Counted from the first letter of the stretch, positions 28,512 through 38,035 are shown. The stretch: 64,000 nucleotides of DNA from Uruburuella testudinis (GCF_022870865.1 NZ_CP091508.1:2418001-2482000); one strand, 5' to 3'. The notes: generated from the letters alone by a model not told the origin. A program made the numbers and translations.

Positions 28512-29204
28512 TCAACATTGCAGCATAAATGCCACGGCGGCCTGTGCGTGAATCTCGGCGCTGTCAAACAGCGGCAGCGGGCTGTCTTGCGGCTGAATCA
28601 GCAGGCCGATTTCGGTGCAGCCCAAAATCACGCCCTGCGCCCCCTGCGCCTGCAAGGTTTCCATCGTATCTTGATAATAGGTTTTGGCGGCTGCGGTGTT
28701 TTTGCCGAGGCACAATTCTTCAAAAATAATGCGGTGGATTTCATTCTGCTGCGTTTCAGCCGGCACCAGCGTGTGCACGCCCAAGCGGTTCATGCGGCGG
28801 GTGTAGAAACCGTCGCTCATGGTAAAGCGCGTGCCGAGCAGGCCGACCGTATCCAAACCCTGCGCTTTAACGGCTTCGGCGGTGGCATCCACCACGTGCA
28901 GCAGCGGAATCTGCACGGCGGCCTGTATTTCATCGGCCACTTTGTGCATGGTGTTGGTGGCGAGAATCAGCGCGTCGGCGCCGATGCTTTGCAGCTTGCG
29001 CGCACTGTCGGCCAATCGCGCCCCGGCGGCCGCCCAATCGCCGTTTCTCTGCATTTGGGCAATCTGCTCGAAATCCACGCTGTGCATCACCAACTCGGCG
29101 CTGCGGTTGCCGCCGAGGCGGCGGTTGAGTTCGCGGTTGATGGTTTGGTAATACAACACTGTGCTTTCCGGGCTCATGCCGCCGATGATGCCGATGGTTT
29201 TCAT
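28512..29204 (-). CDS. Aspartate/glutamate racemase family protein
   Basis: 230 residues. IGIIGGMSPESTVLYY at the N-terminus and the two active-site segments LATNTMHK and GCTEIGLL identify the Asp/Glu racemase superfamily. The first catalytic position is Thr (NTMH) and the second Cys, the combination known from YgeA-type L-Asp/Glu racemases rather than classical two-Cys enzymes. Co-oriented with tag downstream. Confidence 0.85.
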   Translation of the reverse strand: MKTIGIIGGMSPESTVLYYQTINRELNRRLGGNRSAELVMHSVDFEQIAQMQRNGDWAAAGARLADSARKLQSIGADALILATNTMHKVADEIQAAVQIPLLHVVDATAEAVKAQGLDTVGLLGTRFTMSDGFYTRRMNRLGVHTLVPAETQQNEIHRIIFEELCLGKNTAAAKTYYQDTMETLQAQGAQGVILGCTEIGLLIQPQDSPLPLFDSAEIHAQAAVAFMLQC

Positions 29205-29278
29205 GGAACACCTTTATTTATTGTCGGATAAAGATAAGGCCGTCTGAAAACAGGCCGAACAAGGCTTGCCTGAGCTAT

Positions 29279-29760
29279 GCAGAATTGCTGAATGATTCCG
29301 TATCGCGAGGCAAACCTGCGGCTTGCTGCCCTCTCCCCGCCCCTCTCCCACGGGAGAGGGAGCTAGGTTGCCGCTGCACTAAACACCGCAGCAAAAACAG
29401 ACCGATGCCCGAGTTCTGCAGAATTTTTGAATGATTCCGTATCGCAAGGCAAGCCTGTGGCTTGCTGCCCTCTCCCCAGCCCTCTCCCACGGGAGAGGGG
29501 GTTAGGTTGCCGCTGCACTAACACCGCAGCAAAAACAGGCCGATGCCCGAGTTCCGCAGAATTTCCGAATGATTCCGCATCGCGAGGCAAACCTGCGGCT
29601 TGCTGCCCTCTCCCCGCCCCTCTCCCACGGGAGAGGGCGCTAGGTTGCCGCTGCACTAAACACCGCAGCAAAAACAGACCGATACCAAACCTGTCTCATA
29701 CATTCAACAGCCACCTGCTCCCTCCCCCTTGATAGAGGGTTGGGGAGAGGGCAGCAGATC
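29279..29760. repeat. Three tandem ~139-bp repeats
   Basis: Units begin at GCAGAATT near 29279, 29418 and 29556, and each holds CTTGCTGCCCTCTCCCC, a CTCTCCCACGGGAGAGGG palindrome and GGTTGCCGCTGCACTAA. A partial further unit ends near 29760. They share the GGGAGAGGG palindrome with the 26.6-27.9 kb block. No gene here. Confidence 0.8.
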
Positions 29761-29785
29761 ATAAGTTTGCTTATTTTGACAACCA

Positions 29786-29814
29786 AGGCCGTCTGAAACT
29801 TTTTCAGACGGCCT
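29786..29814 (-). terminator. DUS-pair terminator of gcvH
   Basis: AGGCCGTCTGAAA...TTTCAGACGGCCTTT, nine bases beyond the gcvH stop. Confidence 0.8.
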
Positions 29815-29823
29815 TTCGGTTTA

Positions 29824-30207
29824 TCAGCCGATTTCGGCGGCGTATTGTTCGGCAGTCAGCAAGCCGTCGAGATCGGCGGCATCAGCAGGTTTGATTTTGA
29901 AAAACCAACCCGCGCCGTAAGGCTCGCTGTTGGCGGTTTCGGGGGCATCAACCAAATCTTGGTTCACAGCTGTGATTTCGCCGGCAATCGGTGCATACAC
30001 ATCAGATGCGGCTTTTACCGACTCCACCACACCGGCCTGCTCGTCGGCAGCCAGCACGGCGCCTACTTCGGGCAGCTCGACAAATACGATGTCGCCCAAC
30101 AATTCTTGCGCGTGTTCGGTAATGCCCACGGTAACCGTGCCGTCGGCTTCGAGGCGCAGCCATTCGTGGCTGGATACGTATTTCAGTTCGGCGGGAATAT
30201 TGCTCAT
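29824..30207 (-). CDS. gcvH: Glycine cleavage system H protein
   Basis: 127 residues from ATG 30207 ([10 protein letters not shown]). Carries the lipoyl-lysine in ESVKAASD and the family's [19 protein letters not shown]. Shuttles the aminomethyl group between GcvP, GcvT and lipoamide dehydrogenase. It follows gcvT on the same strand, but a ~345-bp gap with a MITE and a DUS separates them. Confidence 0.97.
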   Translation of the reverse strand: MSNIPAELKYVSSHEWLRLEADGTVTVGITEHAQELLGDIVFVELPEVGAVLAADEQAGVVESVKAASDVYAPIAGEITAVNQDLVDAPETANSEPYGAGWFFKIKPADAADLDGLLTAEQYAAEIG

Positions 30208-30329
30208 GATGTGTTCTCCATGTTTGGGTAGGGTTTTCAAGATAAGGCCGTCTGAAAAAAGGATAACGGCTTTATCGGGGTGATGCTGGTTAACTGGTTT
30301 CGCGGGCAACGGCCACGCTACGGTGGCTT

Positions 30330-30491
30330 AGGGTGTCCTGATGTGTCGATTTACGGGTGTATTTTGCTCCTGAAAACGCATCTGCTGCGTTAAAAATACT
30401 CGCAAGATGTCCAATCTTGCTGCGTTTTTTGCCTGGCATCTGCATTTCCAGAAACAAAAATCCCCTCATAAACGACACATCAGGACACCCT
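30330..30491. mobile_element. 160-bp MITE, copy 1 (between gcvT and gcvH)
   Basis: Ends GGGTGTCCTGATGTGTCG and CGACACATCAGGACACCC form a perfect 18-bp inverted repeat flanked by TA on both sides. The interior matches the copies at 51921 and 54261 in the opposite orientation (CAGATGC...GCAGCAAGATTGG). It has no transposase; the TA duplication suggests a Tc1/mariner or IS630 relative moved it. The 60-residue open frames in it are not real genes. Confidence 0.8.
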
Positions 30492-30552
30492 AGGCGATTG
30501 TCGGATACGAGTATCCGGCCTGCTTTTTTCAGACGGCTTTTTTCAGACGGCC

Positions 30553-31650
30553 TTATTCAAACTGCTGCTTGCCGTTGCGCACAAACGGCAGTTTCAACAC
30601 GCGCACATCTACTGCTTTGCCGCGCAGCAACACTTTGGCCGTATCGCCTTCAAAAGCTTTGGGCACACGGGCGATGGCAATGGATTGTTTGAGGCTGGGC
30701 GAGAACACGCCGCTGGTGGTGATGCCGCTGCCGGCATCGGTGACAACTTCCATGCCCTCACGCAGGATGCCGCCTTTGGCCAGCAGCAGGCCGACTTGTT
30801 TCACGTCTGTGCCTTGTTCTTTCAACGCAACCAACGCGGTTTTGCCGACAAAATCGCGGCTTTCGTCTTTCAGGTCAACCGTCCAGCCCATGCCGGCTTG
30901 CAGCGGGCTGGTTTCATCGTCCATATCGTTGCCGTAGAGGTTCATACCGGCTTCCATGCGCAGGGTGTCGCGCGCGCCGAGGCCGCAGGGCTGCACGCCC
31001 ACAGCTTGTAGGGCTTGGAAAAAGGCGGGGGCTTCGCTGCCGGGTAGAATGACTTCGACGCCGTCTTCGCCGGTGTAGCCGGTGCGGGCGACAAACCAGT
31101 CGCCGCCCATGTCTGCGCCTTGGAATACTTTGAGGTTGTTGACGGTTTCTGCCCAATCAGGCTTGACGGCGAGCAGTTTGTCGATGGCTTGCGGGCCTTG
31201 CACAGCCAGCATGGCGAGGTCGTAGCGGGGGGTGATTTCAATGCCGAACGCCTTGCCCACTTTGGCAAACTGCGCCAAATCTTTTTCGCGGGTGGCGGCG
31301 TTGGAAACAATGCGGTAGGCGGTTTCGGCTTCGTTGGCGCGGTAAACGATGAGATCGTCCATCACACCGCCGTTGTCGTTGAGCATGGCGGAATACAGGG
31401 CTTTGCCGACAAAGCCGAGTTTGGCTACATCGTTGGCGAGCAGTTTTTGCAGCCAGGCGCGGGCATGTTCGCCGGTGATGTCGCTCACCAGCATATGCGA
31501 TACGTCGAACATGCCGGCATCGGTGCGCACGGCTTCGTGTTCGGCGATTTGCGAGCCGTAATGAATCGGCAGGCTCCAGCCGGCAAAATCCACCAGCTTG
31601 GCGCCAGCTTCTTGATGGGCAGAATAAAAAGGTGTGTGTTTGGGTGTCAT
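30553..31650 (-). CDS. gcvT: Aminomethyltransferase, T protein
   Basis: 365 residues. GcvT takes the aminomethyl group from GcvH and makes methylene-tetrahydrofolate. Family features: [24 protein letters not shown] near the start, YTGEDGVEV, and [23 protein letters not shown] 31650 follows CGGAGAAC. A tandem glycine riboswitch lies in its leader, and a divergent lrp-type regulator lies beyond. Confidence 0.97.
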   Translation of the reverse strand: MTPKHTPFYSAHQEAGAKLVDFAGWSLPIHYGSQIAEHEAVRTDAGMFDVSHMLVSDITGEHARAWLQKLLANDVAKLGFVGKALYSAMLNDNGGVMDDLIVYRANEAETAYRIVSNAATREKDLAQFAKVGKAFGIEITPRYDLAMLAVQGPQAIDKLLAVKPDWAETVNNLKVFQGADMGGDWFVARTGYTGEDGVEVILPGSEAPAFFQALQAVGVQPCGLGARDTLRMEAGMNLYGNDMDDETSPLQAGMGWTVDLKDESRDFVGKTALVALKEQGTDVKQVGLLLAKGGILREGMEVVTDAGSGITTSGVFSPSLKQSIAIARVPKAFEGDTAKVLLRGKAVDVRVLKLPFVRNGKQQFE

Positions 31651-31704
31651 CTCAAGTTCTCCGTTTATAGATATAGGCCGCGCAACACTATCAACATGTG
31701 CGCA

Positions 31705-31893
31705 GCCCTATCTGTCCTGTAACCTGAGATTTTCGGCGCGCGTTTCAGACGGCCTTCTCCCCTTCGGTGGGCGCAGCCGCGCCGCTCTCCAGATTGATTT
31801 GATACGTGCAGTCCGTTTACCTGAGCGATTTAAGGGTGTCTGCGCCTTCGGTGGTTACGTTGTAATGGCTTGTAACGCTCTCCTGCACCCTTT
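31705..31893 (-). promoter_or_regulatory. Tandem glycine riboswitch of gcvT with a DUS inside aptamer 2
   Basis: On the minus strand, aptamer 1 reads GCAGGAGAGCG ... CCACCGAAGGCGCAGAC ... ATCGCTCAGGTAAACGGACTGC, and aptamer 2 reads ATCTGGAGAGCGGCG ... CCCACCGAAGGGGAGAAG ... AATCTCAGG...AGGACAGAT. These are the conserved cores of the gcvT glycine riboswitch. A DUS (31744-31755) lies in the variable arm of aptamer 2, between the CCGAAGG and CTCAGG cores. It is expected to switch on gcvT when glycine is abundant. Confidence 0.9.
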
Positions 31894-32063
31894 AGATTAT
31901 GGCGTTAATTTGCCATTTGGGCAAGTGCTTCTTTACATCGGCTTAACGCTGCACCCCACTCCGTTAAAACGCTGGTGCGCTTTCAGACGGCCTCAACAAT
32001 ATGCAGCTTAAAAAACAACGATAAAGCCATACATTATTTTAAAAAATTATGTTTTTTAAACTA

Positions 32064-32092
32064 TTGTGCGTTAAGTTAAATTAGAATATATT
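32064..32092 (+). promoter_or_regulatory. Probable promoter of the lrp-type gene
   Basis: TTGTGC, a 17-bp spacer, TATATT, in a strongly AT-rich stretch 83 bp before the start codon. Confidence 0.5.
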
Positions 32093-32174
32093 AACCGTAA
32101 CAGCCCGAAACATCCGCCTCGGGCTGCCGGCAAGCAGTATGCCTCAAACGACTAGAAGAAAAAAAGGAGACCAT

Positions 32175-32660
32175 ATGGCACAAATCACGCTCGACAAAAC
32201 CGATCTGAAAATTCTACAAGTGTTGCAGGAAAACGGCCGCCTCACCAATGTGGAGCTTTCCGAACGGGTGGCACTGTCGCCCTCACCCTGCCTGCGCCGC
32301 CTCAAGCAGCTTGAAGATGCCGGTATTATCCGCCAATACGCCGCTTTGTTGTCGCCTGTAGCGGTGCAACTCGGCTTGCAGGCGTTTATCCGCGTTTCCA
32401 TCAATAAAGCCAGCGAAGCGCGCGACCACTTTGCCGGCGCGGTGCAAACCTGGCCGGAAGTGTTGAGCTGTTTTGCGCTTACCGGTGAAACCGATTATCT
32501 GCTGCACACTTTTTTCACCGACATGAATGCTTTTTCGCATTTCGTGCTCGACACGCTGCTCTCGCACCCGGGCGTGCAAGACGCCAAATCCAGCTTTGTG
32601 CTGAAAGAAATCAAAAACACCACCGCGCTGCCGCTGGGGCATTTGCAGCAATACGACTGA
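32175..32660 (+). CDS. Lrp/AsnC family transcriptional regulator
   Basis: 161 residues from ATG 32175, preceded by AAGGAG. N-terminal helix-turn-helix (LDKTDLKILQVLQENGRLTNVELSERVALSPSPCLRRLKQLE) and C-terminal amino-acid-binding RAM domain (DYLLHTFFTDMNAFSHF). It is divergent from gcvT, consistent with control of glycine cleavage, as Lrp does in other proteobacteria; the target is inferred from position. Confidence 0.9.
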   Translation: MAQITLDKTDLKILQVLQENGRLTNVELSERVALSPSPCLRRLKQLEDAGIIRQYAALLSPVAVQLGLQAFIRVSINKASEARDHFAGAVQTWPEVLSCFALTGETDYLLHTFFTDMNAFSHFVLDTLLSHPGVQDAKSSFVLKEIKNTTALPLGHLQQYD

Positions 32661-32935
32661 TGCTTGCAAATACCGTTTGCACAACAGGCTGAGCGCTCTG
32701 CCGTGTTTGATACCTTTTGGTCAAACAAACCGGCCGGGCAGTCAGCCTGCTTTGTATGAATGATAGGGTTGCCGCCCCATTCACAAAAGCCGGCCAGGCG
32801 GGTCGAAAACCGTACCCACACACAGCAAAAAAAGCCTGCGCCCTCAGGTTATTTTTGTGTATGGTTTTCAGACGGCCGCCAATAATATCCGGCCAACATA
32901 CCGTCAAACGCATAGCCGCCCTCTGATAATCTTGT

Positions 32936-32958
32936 TATAATTGATAACAATTATTATC
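32936..32958 (+). promoter_or_regulatory. -10 element overlapped by a Fur-box-like site
   Basis: TATAAT at 32936-32941 overlaps ATTGATAACAATTATTATC (32940-32958), which agrees with the 19-bp Fur consensus at 13 positions by my count. The gene at 32970 may be iron-repressed. Confidence 0.35.
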
Positions 32959-32969
32959 CAAACACCGCC

Positions 32970-33551
32970 ATGACCGCCACCGACGACCAAACCGTAATCC
33001 ACCACACCCGCCAATGGCTCGAAAAAGCCGTTATCGGGCTGAATCTCTGCCCGTTTGCCAAAGCGCCTTATGTAAAAGACCAGGTTCGCATCTACATCAG
33101 CCATGCCAAACACCTCGACGGCTTTCTCGAAGATCTCGACCGCGAATTGCAGCTTTTAGCCGACACTCCGGCCACAGAAATCGAAACCACCCTGCTGGTA
33201 CACCCCACGCTGTTTGGCGATTTTTTGCTGTTTAACGATATAACCGCCATTGCCGATACCGCCGTAACCGATCTCGGCCTGGAAGGCGTGTTGCAAATTG
33301 CACCGTTTCACCCTGATTTCCAGTTTGACAACACCGAAACCGACGCCATCAGCAACTACACCAACCGTTCGCCCTACCCCACGCTGCACCTGATTCGCGA
33401 AAGCAGTATTGCCAAAGCCGCCGCAGCGTTTCCCGATGCGGCCGACATCTTTGAGCGCAACATCGCCCTGCTCGAAAAAATGGGACACGAAGGTTGGGAA
33501 AAACTGGCGATTCCCCGCTGCCCGTTTCCTATAGACAAGGCCTCGAAATGA
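32970..33551 (+). CDS. DUF1415 family protein
   Basis: 193 residues matching the conserved DUF1415 family (TRQWLEKAVIGLNLCPFAKAP at the start, QIAPFHPDFQFDNT, NRSPYPTLHLIRESS). Soluble, function unknown. It overlaps the next gene by ATGA and sits just downstream of a possible Fur-controlled promoter. Confidence 0.85.
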   Translation: MTATDDQTVIHHTRQWLEKAVIGLNLCPFAKAPYVKDQVRIYISHAKHLDGFLEDLDRELQLLADTPATEIETTLLVHPTLFGDFLLFNDITAIADTAVTDLGLEGVLQIAPFHPDFQFDNTETDAISNYTNRSPYPTLHLIRESSIAKAAAAFPDAADIFERNIALLEKMGHEGWEKLAIPRCPFPIDKASK

Positions 33552-33910
33552 TGATGCGCGGGCTGTTTTGGCTGTGTGGCGCACTTTCACTCGGGCTCGG
33601 CATTATCGGTATTTTTCTGCCGGTATTACCGACCACGCCGTTTGTGATTCTGGCCGCCGCCTGCTGGGCCAAAGCCTCGCCGCGCTTCCACCGCTGGCTG
33701 CACCGCCACCGCTATTTCGGCCCGATGGTGCAAAACTGGGAACGCAACCGCGCCGTGCCGCGCCGGGCAAAATATCTGGCTTTTTCCATGATGACGCTTT
33801 CCTGCCTGATTTTACTGTGGCGCTTTCCCGCCCAATGGTGGATCGCCGCCACCGCTGCGGTTTTCTGTTTCAGCGTGGCGGTATGGATGTGGCGGCTGCC
33901 CGATGCCTGA
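33548..33910 (+). CDS. YbaN/DUF454 family inner-membrane protein
   Basis: 120 residues starting in the ATGA overlap with the upstream stop. GIIGIFLPVLPTTPFVILAAACWAKASPRFHRWL is the DUF454 signature; there are two hydrophobic regions, ~5-40 and ~75-115. Function unknown; translationally coupled to the DUF1415 gene. Confidence 0.85.
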   Translation: MMMRGLFWLCGALSLGLGIIGIFLPVLPTTPFVILAAACWAKASPRFHRWLHRHRYFGPMVQNWERNRAVPRRAKYLAFSMMTLSCLILLWRFPAQWWIAATAAVFCFSVAVWMWRLPDA

Positions 33911-34096
33911 AACCGAGCGGCAGATAAAGTTTTTTAGCCGATTTTCACACTGTTTTCAGACGGCCTGATGATTTTTACCTTATCAAAAAATCCATAATTA
34001 ATTGTTTTTCAGCATTTATTTAATCAAATCAGCCGTTTTAAAAAATTTAATTGTCAACAAACAAGCTTTGCGCTGGAATGAATCCGGCTTTTCCTT

Positions 34097-34237
34097 TACA
34101 ATCTTTCGGTTACGTTGCAAGCCGCATAAAGGCGCCGGATACCGCGCCATCATGCCGGCACTCAATCTCCTGATACCGCTTGGCCGGGCGGCATGCCCCG
34201 CCCGATATGATTGACCCGAAAAAGAAAAGGAAAGCCG
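34097..34237 (+). promoter_or_regulatory. Possible promoter and structured leader of the antiporter gene
   Basis: TACAAT at 34097-34102 with TGGAAT 17 bp upstream could start a leader of ~125 nt holding GCCGG...CCGGC and GGGCGGCATGCCCCGCCC stems directly before the ribosome site AAAGGAAAG. The earlier part of the 327-bp gap (33911-34096) shows one DUS and no gene. Confidence 0.3.
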
Positions 34238-35656
34238 ATGCGCCTCCAAACCGCTCTCACCCCATTGCTGCTGATGCCGCTGCTGGCACAGGCCGCCGAT
34301 TTCGACGGTGCCAGCCTCAGCCTGACCTGGGGCATTCCCTTTGCGCTGATTTTATTGTCGATTGCCCTCTTCCCCTTGCTCGCACCACACTTCTGGCATC
34401 ATCATTTCGGCAAAATCACCGCCTTTTGGACCTTACTGTTTCTGGTACCGCTGATTATGGTCTACGGCTTTGGCGCCGCCACCCACACGGTGGCACATGC
34501 GCTGGTGGAAGAATATATTCCGTTTATTTTGCTGCTGCTGGCGCTCTACACCATTTCAGGCGGCATCTTGGTGTGGGGCAATCTGCACGGCAGCCCTAAA
34601 ACCAACACCATCATTTTGGCCATCGGCACCGTGCTCGCTTCGCTGATGGGCACCACCGGCGCGGCCATGCTGCTGATCCGCCCGCTGTTGAAAGCCAACG
34701 ACAACCGCAAACACCGCGTGCATGTGGTAGTGTTTTTTATTTTTCTGGTGGCCAATATCGGCGGCGGCCTCACCCCCTTGGGCGACCCGCCACTGTTTCT
34801 GGGCTTCTTGAAAGGCGTAGACTTTATGTGGACGGTGCAACACATGCTGCCGCCCGTGTTCATCAGCGCCGTGATTCTGCTGATAGCTTTCTATTTTCTC
34901 GACCGTCATCTCTACAATAAAGAAGATGAAATCGAAGCAACCGACCCTTCTCCCGACAGCCCGCTGAAAATTTTCGGCAAATGGAATTTCCTGTTGCTCG
35001 CCGGCGTGGTAGCGGCTGTATTGATGTCAGGCTTGTGGAAACCCGAGCATCCCGGCTTTGAAATCCTGGGCAGCACCTATCAGCTGCAAAACCTGGTGCG
35101 CGACTTGATTTTACTCGGCCTTGCCGGCGTATCGCTGGCCATTACCCCCAAACAGGTGCGTGCCGGAAACGAATTCAACTGGGATCCGATTTTGGAAGTG
35201 GGCAAGCTGTTTCTCGGCATCTTCATCACCATCGCGCCGGTATTGGCGATTTTGAAAGCCGGCGAGGCAGGCGCATTCCGCGGCTTGATTTCCATGGTGC
35301 ATGATGCCGGCGGCAACCCTATCAACACCATGTATTTCTGGATGACCGGCCTCTTGTCGGCCTTTCTCGACAACGCCCCCACCTATCTCGTGTTTTTCAA
35401 CATGGCCGGTGGCGATGCCCAAGCTTTGATGAGCGGCCCGCTGTTCCACACCCTGCTGGCGATTTCAATGGGCTCGGTATTTATGGGTGCCCTGAGCTAT
35501 ATCGGTAATGCGCCGAACTTTATGGTGAAATCCATTGCCGAGCAGCGCAAAGTGAAAATGCCCAGCTTCTTCGGCTACATGGCCTGGTCGTTTGGTATTC
35601 TGGTGCCGGTGTTTATTCTGCACACACTGATTTTCTTTGTGTTGCAACTGTTTTAA
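34238..35656 (+). CDS. NhaD-type sodium/proton antiporter
   Basis: 472 residues from ATG 34238 (AAAGGAAAG upstream). A leader hydrophobic segment and 11-12 membrane helices; NIGGGLTPLGDPPLFLGFLKGVDF and DNAPTYLVFFNMAGGDAQ are signatures of the NhaD/ArsB-like ion transporter superfamily. Expected to expel Na+ in exchange for H+ at the inner membrane. Single gene with its own DUS terminator. Confidence 0.85.
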   Translation: MRLQTALTPLLLMPLLAQAADFDGASLSLTWGIPFALILLSIALFPLLAPHFWHHHFGKITAFWTLLFLVPLIMVYGFGAATHTVAHALVEEYIPFILLLLALYTISGGILVWGNLHGSPKTNTIILAIGTVLASLMGTTGAAMLLIRPLLKANDNRKHRVHVVVFFIFLVANIGGGLTPLGDPPLFLGFLKGVDFMWTVQHMLPPVFISAVILLIAFYFLDRHLYNKEDEIEATDPSPDSPLKIFGKWNFLLLAGVVAAVLMSGLWKPEHPGFEILGSTYQLQNLVRDLILLGLAGVSLAITPKQVRAGNEFNWDPILEVGKLFLGIFITIAPVLAILKAGEAGAFRGLISMVHDAGGNPINTMYFWMTGLLSAFLDNAPTYLVFFNMAGGDAQALMSGPLFHTLLAISMGSVFMGALSYIGNAPNFMVKSIAEQRKVKMPSFFGYMAWSFGILVPVFILHTLIFFVLQLF

Positions 35657-35670
35657 CCACCGCATCTAAC

Positions 35671-35710
35671 AGGCCGTCTGAAACCTTTATCAACAGGTTT
35701 CAGACGGCCT
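35671..35710 (+). terminator. DUS-pair terminator of the antiporter gene
   Basis: AGGCCGTCTGAAACCT...AGGTTTCAGACGGCCT, a 16-bp stem just past the stop. Confidence 0.85.
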
Positions 35711-35843
35711 GATATCATCAAATTCCCATAAATCTACTACAGAAAACTGAGCGAAGATCATCAATGCGGCCGGGCTTTACCGCGCAGTCAGATTGTTTAC
35801 AAATTAACATAAGCCCACAGCTGATTTATTTTTTGAACGACGA

Positions 35844-36353
35844 TTAATACAACCAATCGGCCAGCCATATCCGGCTGCGTAATCCCCAATAACTGCTCAA
35901 ACCGGTGGTATGGTGCACCATATTGCCGTTTTTAATTACCGCAATCGTCGGTGTAACCGCCACCTGCCACTGCGCGGCAATTTTGCCATCCGCATCATTC
36001 AAGGTATCAAAGTCATAATCGTGCCCGCGCATATAAGCCGCAACCTCATCAGCCGAACCCGATCTGAGTGCAACACCCATCACCGGCACGCCGGCTTGAT
36101 GCAGCTTTTCCACCACCGGCGAAGTATAGCGGCAAATACCGCACCAACTGCCCCAAAAATACACCACCACCGGGCGGTTGCTGCTGAATTCGGCCAATGT
36201 CCACCGCTCACCTTGCAAAGTTTGCCATGGCGTTTGCGTAAAGCCCACCGGTTGCACCGGCTGCCGCCACCAATCTACTGCAACGGCCACCACGGCCAAA
36301 ATAATCACAGTTTGCACAATCTGTTTCAGCCAATAAACCATCCGCTTATGCAT
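35844..36353 (-). CDS. Thioredoxin-fold protein disulfide oxidoreductase (ScsD/TlpA-like)
   Basis: 169 residues from ATG 36353, chosen because GGAG lies upstream. One N-terminal membrane anchor (~8-28) then a thioredoxin fold with active site WGSWCGICRY and cis-Pro segment VAVTPTIAV. It probably works in the periplasm, anchored to the inner membrane, on substrate disulfides. Confidence 0.85.
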   Translation of the reverse strand: MHKRMVYWLKQIVQTVIILAVVAVAVDWWRQPVQPVGFTQTPWQTLQGERWTLAEFSSNRPVVVYFWGSWCGICRYTSPVVEKLHQAGVPVMGVALRSGSADEVAAYMRGHDYDFDTLNDADGKIAAQWQVAVTPTIAVIKNGNMVHHTTGLSSYWGLRSRIWLADWLY

Positions 36354-36449
36354 GATGTTTTTCTCCGCCCAAACCATAATGGGCATGATCTGTTTATAAA
36401 TAGAAAAAACAGGCTGTACGCCTGTTTTTCATCTTAATGCCTGTCATGA

Positions 36450-36695
36450 TTATTTTTTAATCACACGGGTATAAATAGCCAAAATGATAACCGCAAAAAT
36501 GGTGGAAGCAATCCAGCCGGCCGGCTCGCCCGATTGATACCAACCGGCAGCCTGCCCTACCCAACCGGCCAGCAATGCACCGGCAATACCCAGCAAAGTG
36601 GTCATGATAAAACCCAAGTTATCTTTGCCCGGATGCAATACTTTTGCCAAAACACCGACCACAAAACCTACGATAATGGTTACTAACCAACCCAT
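36450..36695 (-). CDS. GlsB/YeaQ/YmgE family membrane protein
   Basis: 81 residues with three hydrophobic segments and Gly-rich helices (GFIMTTLLGIAGALLAGWVGQ), typical of the transglycosylase-associated/GlsB stress family. Inner membrane; role unclear. Confidence 0.85.
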   Translation of the reverse strand: MGWLVTIIVGFVVGVLAKVLHPGKDNLGFIMTTLLGIAGALLAGWVGQAAGWYQSGEPAGWIASTIFAVIILAIYTRVIKK

Positions 36696-36978
36696 GACTT
36701 TTCCTCTCTTAAACTTATTGACGGTTACAGAATTGTAAAGATATTTGACGGCTTGTTCCCATTTAAAAATATACTGGCGAGACAGCGAACTTTATATGCC
36801 GCACAGGGTACAGCAGCAAGCCGCTGCAATCAGGTTGTTTTATAGAATGGGATAACTAACCGGAGTTACCGGCATCATCATACACACACAGGCAAGAAAG
36901 ATGTTTTAAGCTTGCATGATTTTTCAAAATACCAACAAAGTTTTGGCTTTGCCGCCACAATGTGTCACGCCTTAAAAC

Positions 36979-37006
36979 AAAAGCCCTGCTGAAAAGCAGG
37001 GCTTTT
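36979..37006 (-). terminator. Rho-independent terminator of rplM-rpsI
   Basis: AAAAGCCCTGCTGAAAAGCAGGGCTTTT: a perfect GC-rich stem with T run, 16 bp beyond the rpsI stop on the minus strand. Confidence 0.85.
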
Positions 37007-37021
37007 GAATATCGGAAACAA

Positions 37022-37414
37022 TTAACGTTTGGAGAACTGTTTCGCACGACGTGCTTTGCGCAGACCGAATTTTTTACGTTCCACTTCACGAGCATCGCGG
37101 GTAACGAAGCCGGCTTCAGACAGCGCAGGTTTCAGGGCAGCATCATAGTCGATCAGGGCACGGGTAATGCCGTGACGGATCGCACCGGATTGGCCGGTTT
37201 CGCCACCGCCGATTACGTTGACTTTAATGTCGAACGCTTCTGCGTTTTCGGTCAGAACCAAAGGCTGGCGAACCACCATGCGGCTGGTTTCGCGGGCGAA
37301 GAATTCGTCAACCGGGCGGCCGTTTACGATGATTTGGCCGGTACCTTTTTGCAGGAATACACGAGCCACTGAACTTTTGCGGCGGCCAGTGCCGTAGTAG
37401 TATTTACCGTTCAT
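37022..37414 (-). CDS. rpsI: 30S ribosomal protein S9
   Basis: 130 residues. [16 protein letters not shown] at the start and the basic tail [15 protein letters not shown] that reaches the ribosomal P site. Directly after rplM with 9 bp between, the standard operon. Confidence 0.99.
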   Translation of the reverse strand: MNGKYYYGTGRRKSSVARVFLQKGTGQIIVNGRPVDEFFARETSRMVVRQPLVLTENAEAFDIKVNVIGGGETGQSGAIRHGITRALIDYDAALKPALSEAGFVTRDAREVERKKFGLRKARRAKQFSKR

Positions 37415-37423
37415 GTGGTGTCC

Positions 37424-37852
37424 TTAAATTTCCAAAACTTTAGGTTGCTGGGCAGCATGGCCGTGTTCTTCACCGGCGTATACTTTCAGTTTTTTAATCA
37501 TGGCGTAACCCAGCGGGCCTTTCGGCAGCATGCCTTTTACCGCTTTTTCCAAAACGCGCTCGGGGAATTTCTCCTGCATTTCGGTAAAGTTGCGCTCATA
37601 GATACCGCCCGGATAGCCTGAGTGGCGGTAGTATTTTTTATCCAGGGCTTTGTTGCCGGTTACACGCAGCTTGTCGGCATTAATCACGATGATGTAATCA
37701 CCGGTGTCAACGTGCGGAGTGTATTCGGGTTTGTGTTTACCGCGCAGACGGTGGGCGATTTCGGCAGCAACGCGACCCAAAACTTTGTCTTGAGCGTCGA
37801 TCACGAACCATTCGCGCTTAACCTCATGCGGTTTGGCTGAAAAGGTTTTCAT
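37424..37852 (-). CDS. rplM: 50S ribosomal protein L13
   Basis: 142 residues, full length. [31 protein letters not shown] and [30 protein letters not shown] are L13 signatures. First gene of the rplM-rpsI operon. Confidence 0.99.
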   Translation of the reverse strand: MKTFSAKPHEVKREWFVIDAQDKVLGRVAAEIAHRLRGKHKPEYTPHVDTGDYIIVINADKLRVTGNKALDKKYYRHSGYPGGIYERNFTEMQEKFPERVLEKAVKGMLPKGPLGYAMIKKLKVYAGEEHGHAAQQPKVLEI

Positions 37853-38035
37853 AAGGAGTAATCCAAATAAATATATAGAAAGCTACCGATTTTAGTGATG
37901 AATCGGGTTTCTGTCAATGAAATTGAGGCCGTCTGAATCATTTATTGCATCAGGCCGTCTGAAAGCAGTGAAAGGTGTTGTATTTCAGCCGATTGTAAAG
38001 ATGAAATGCCGCCTGAGGGCGACATTTCCAAATGG

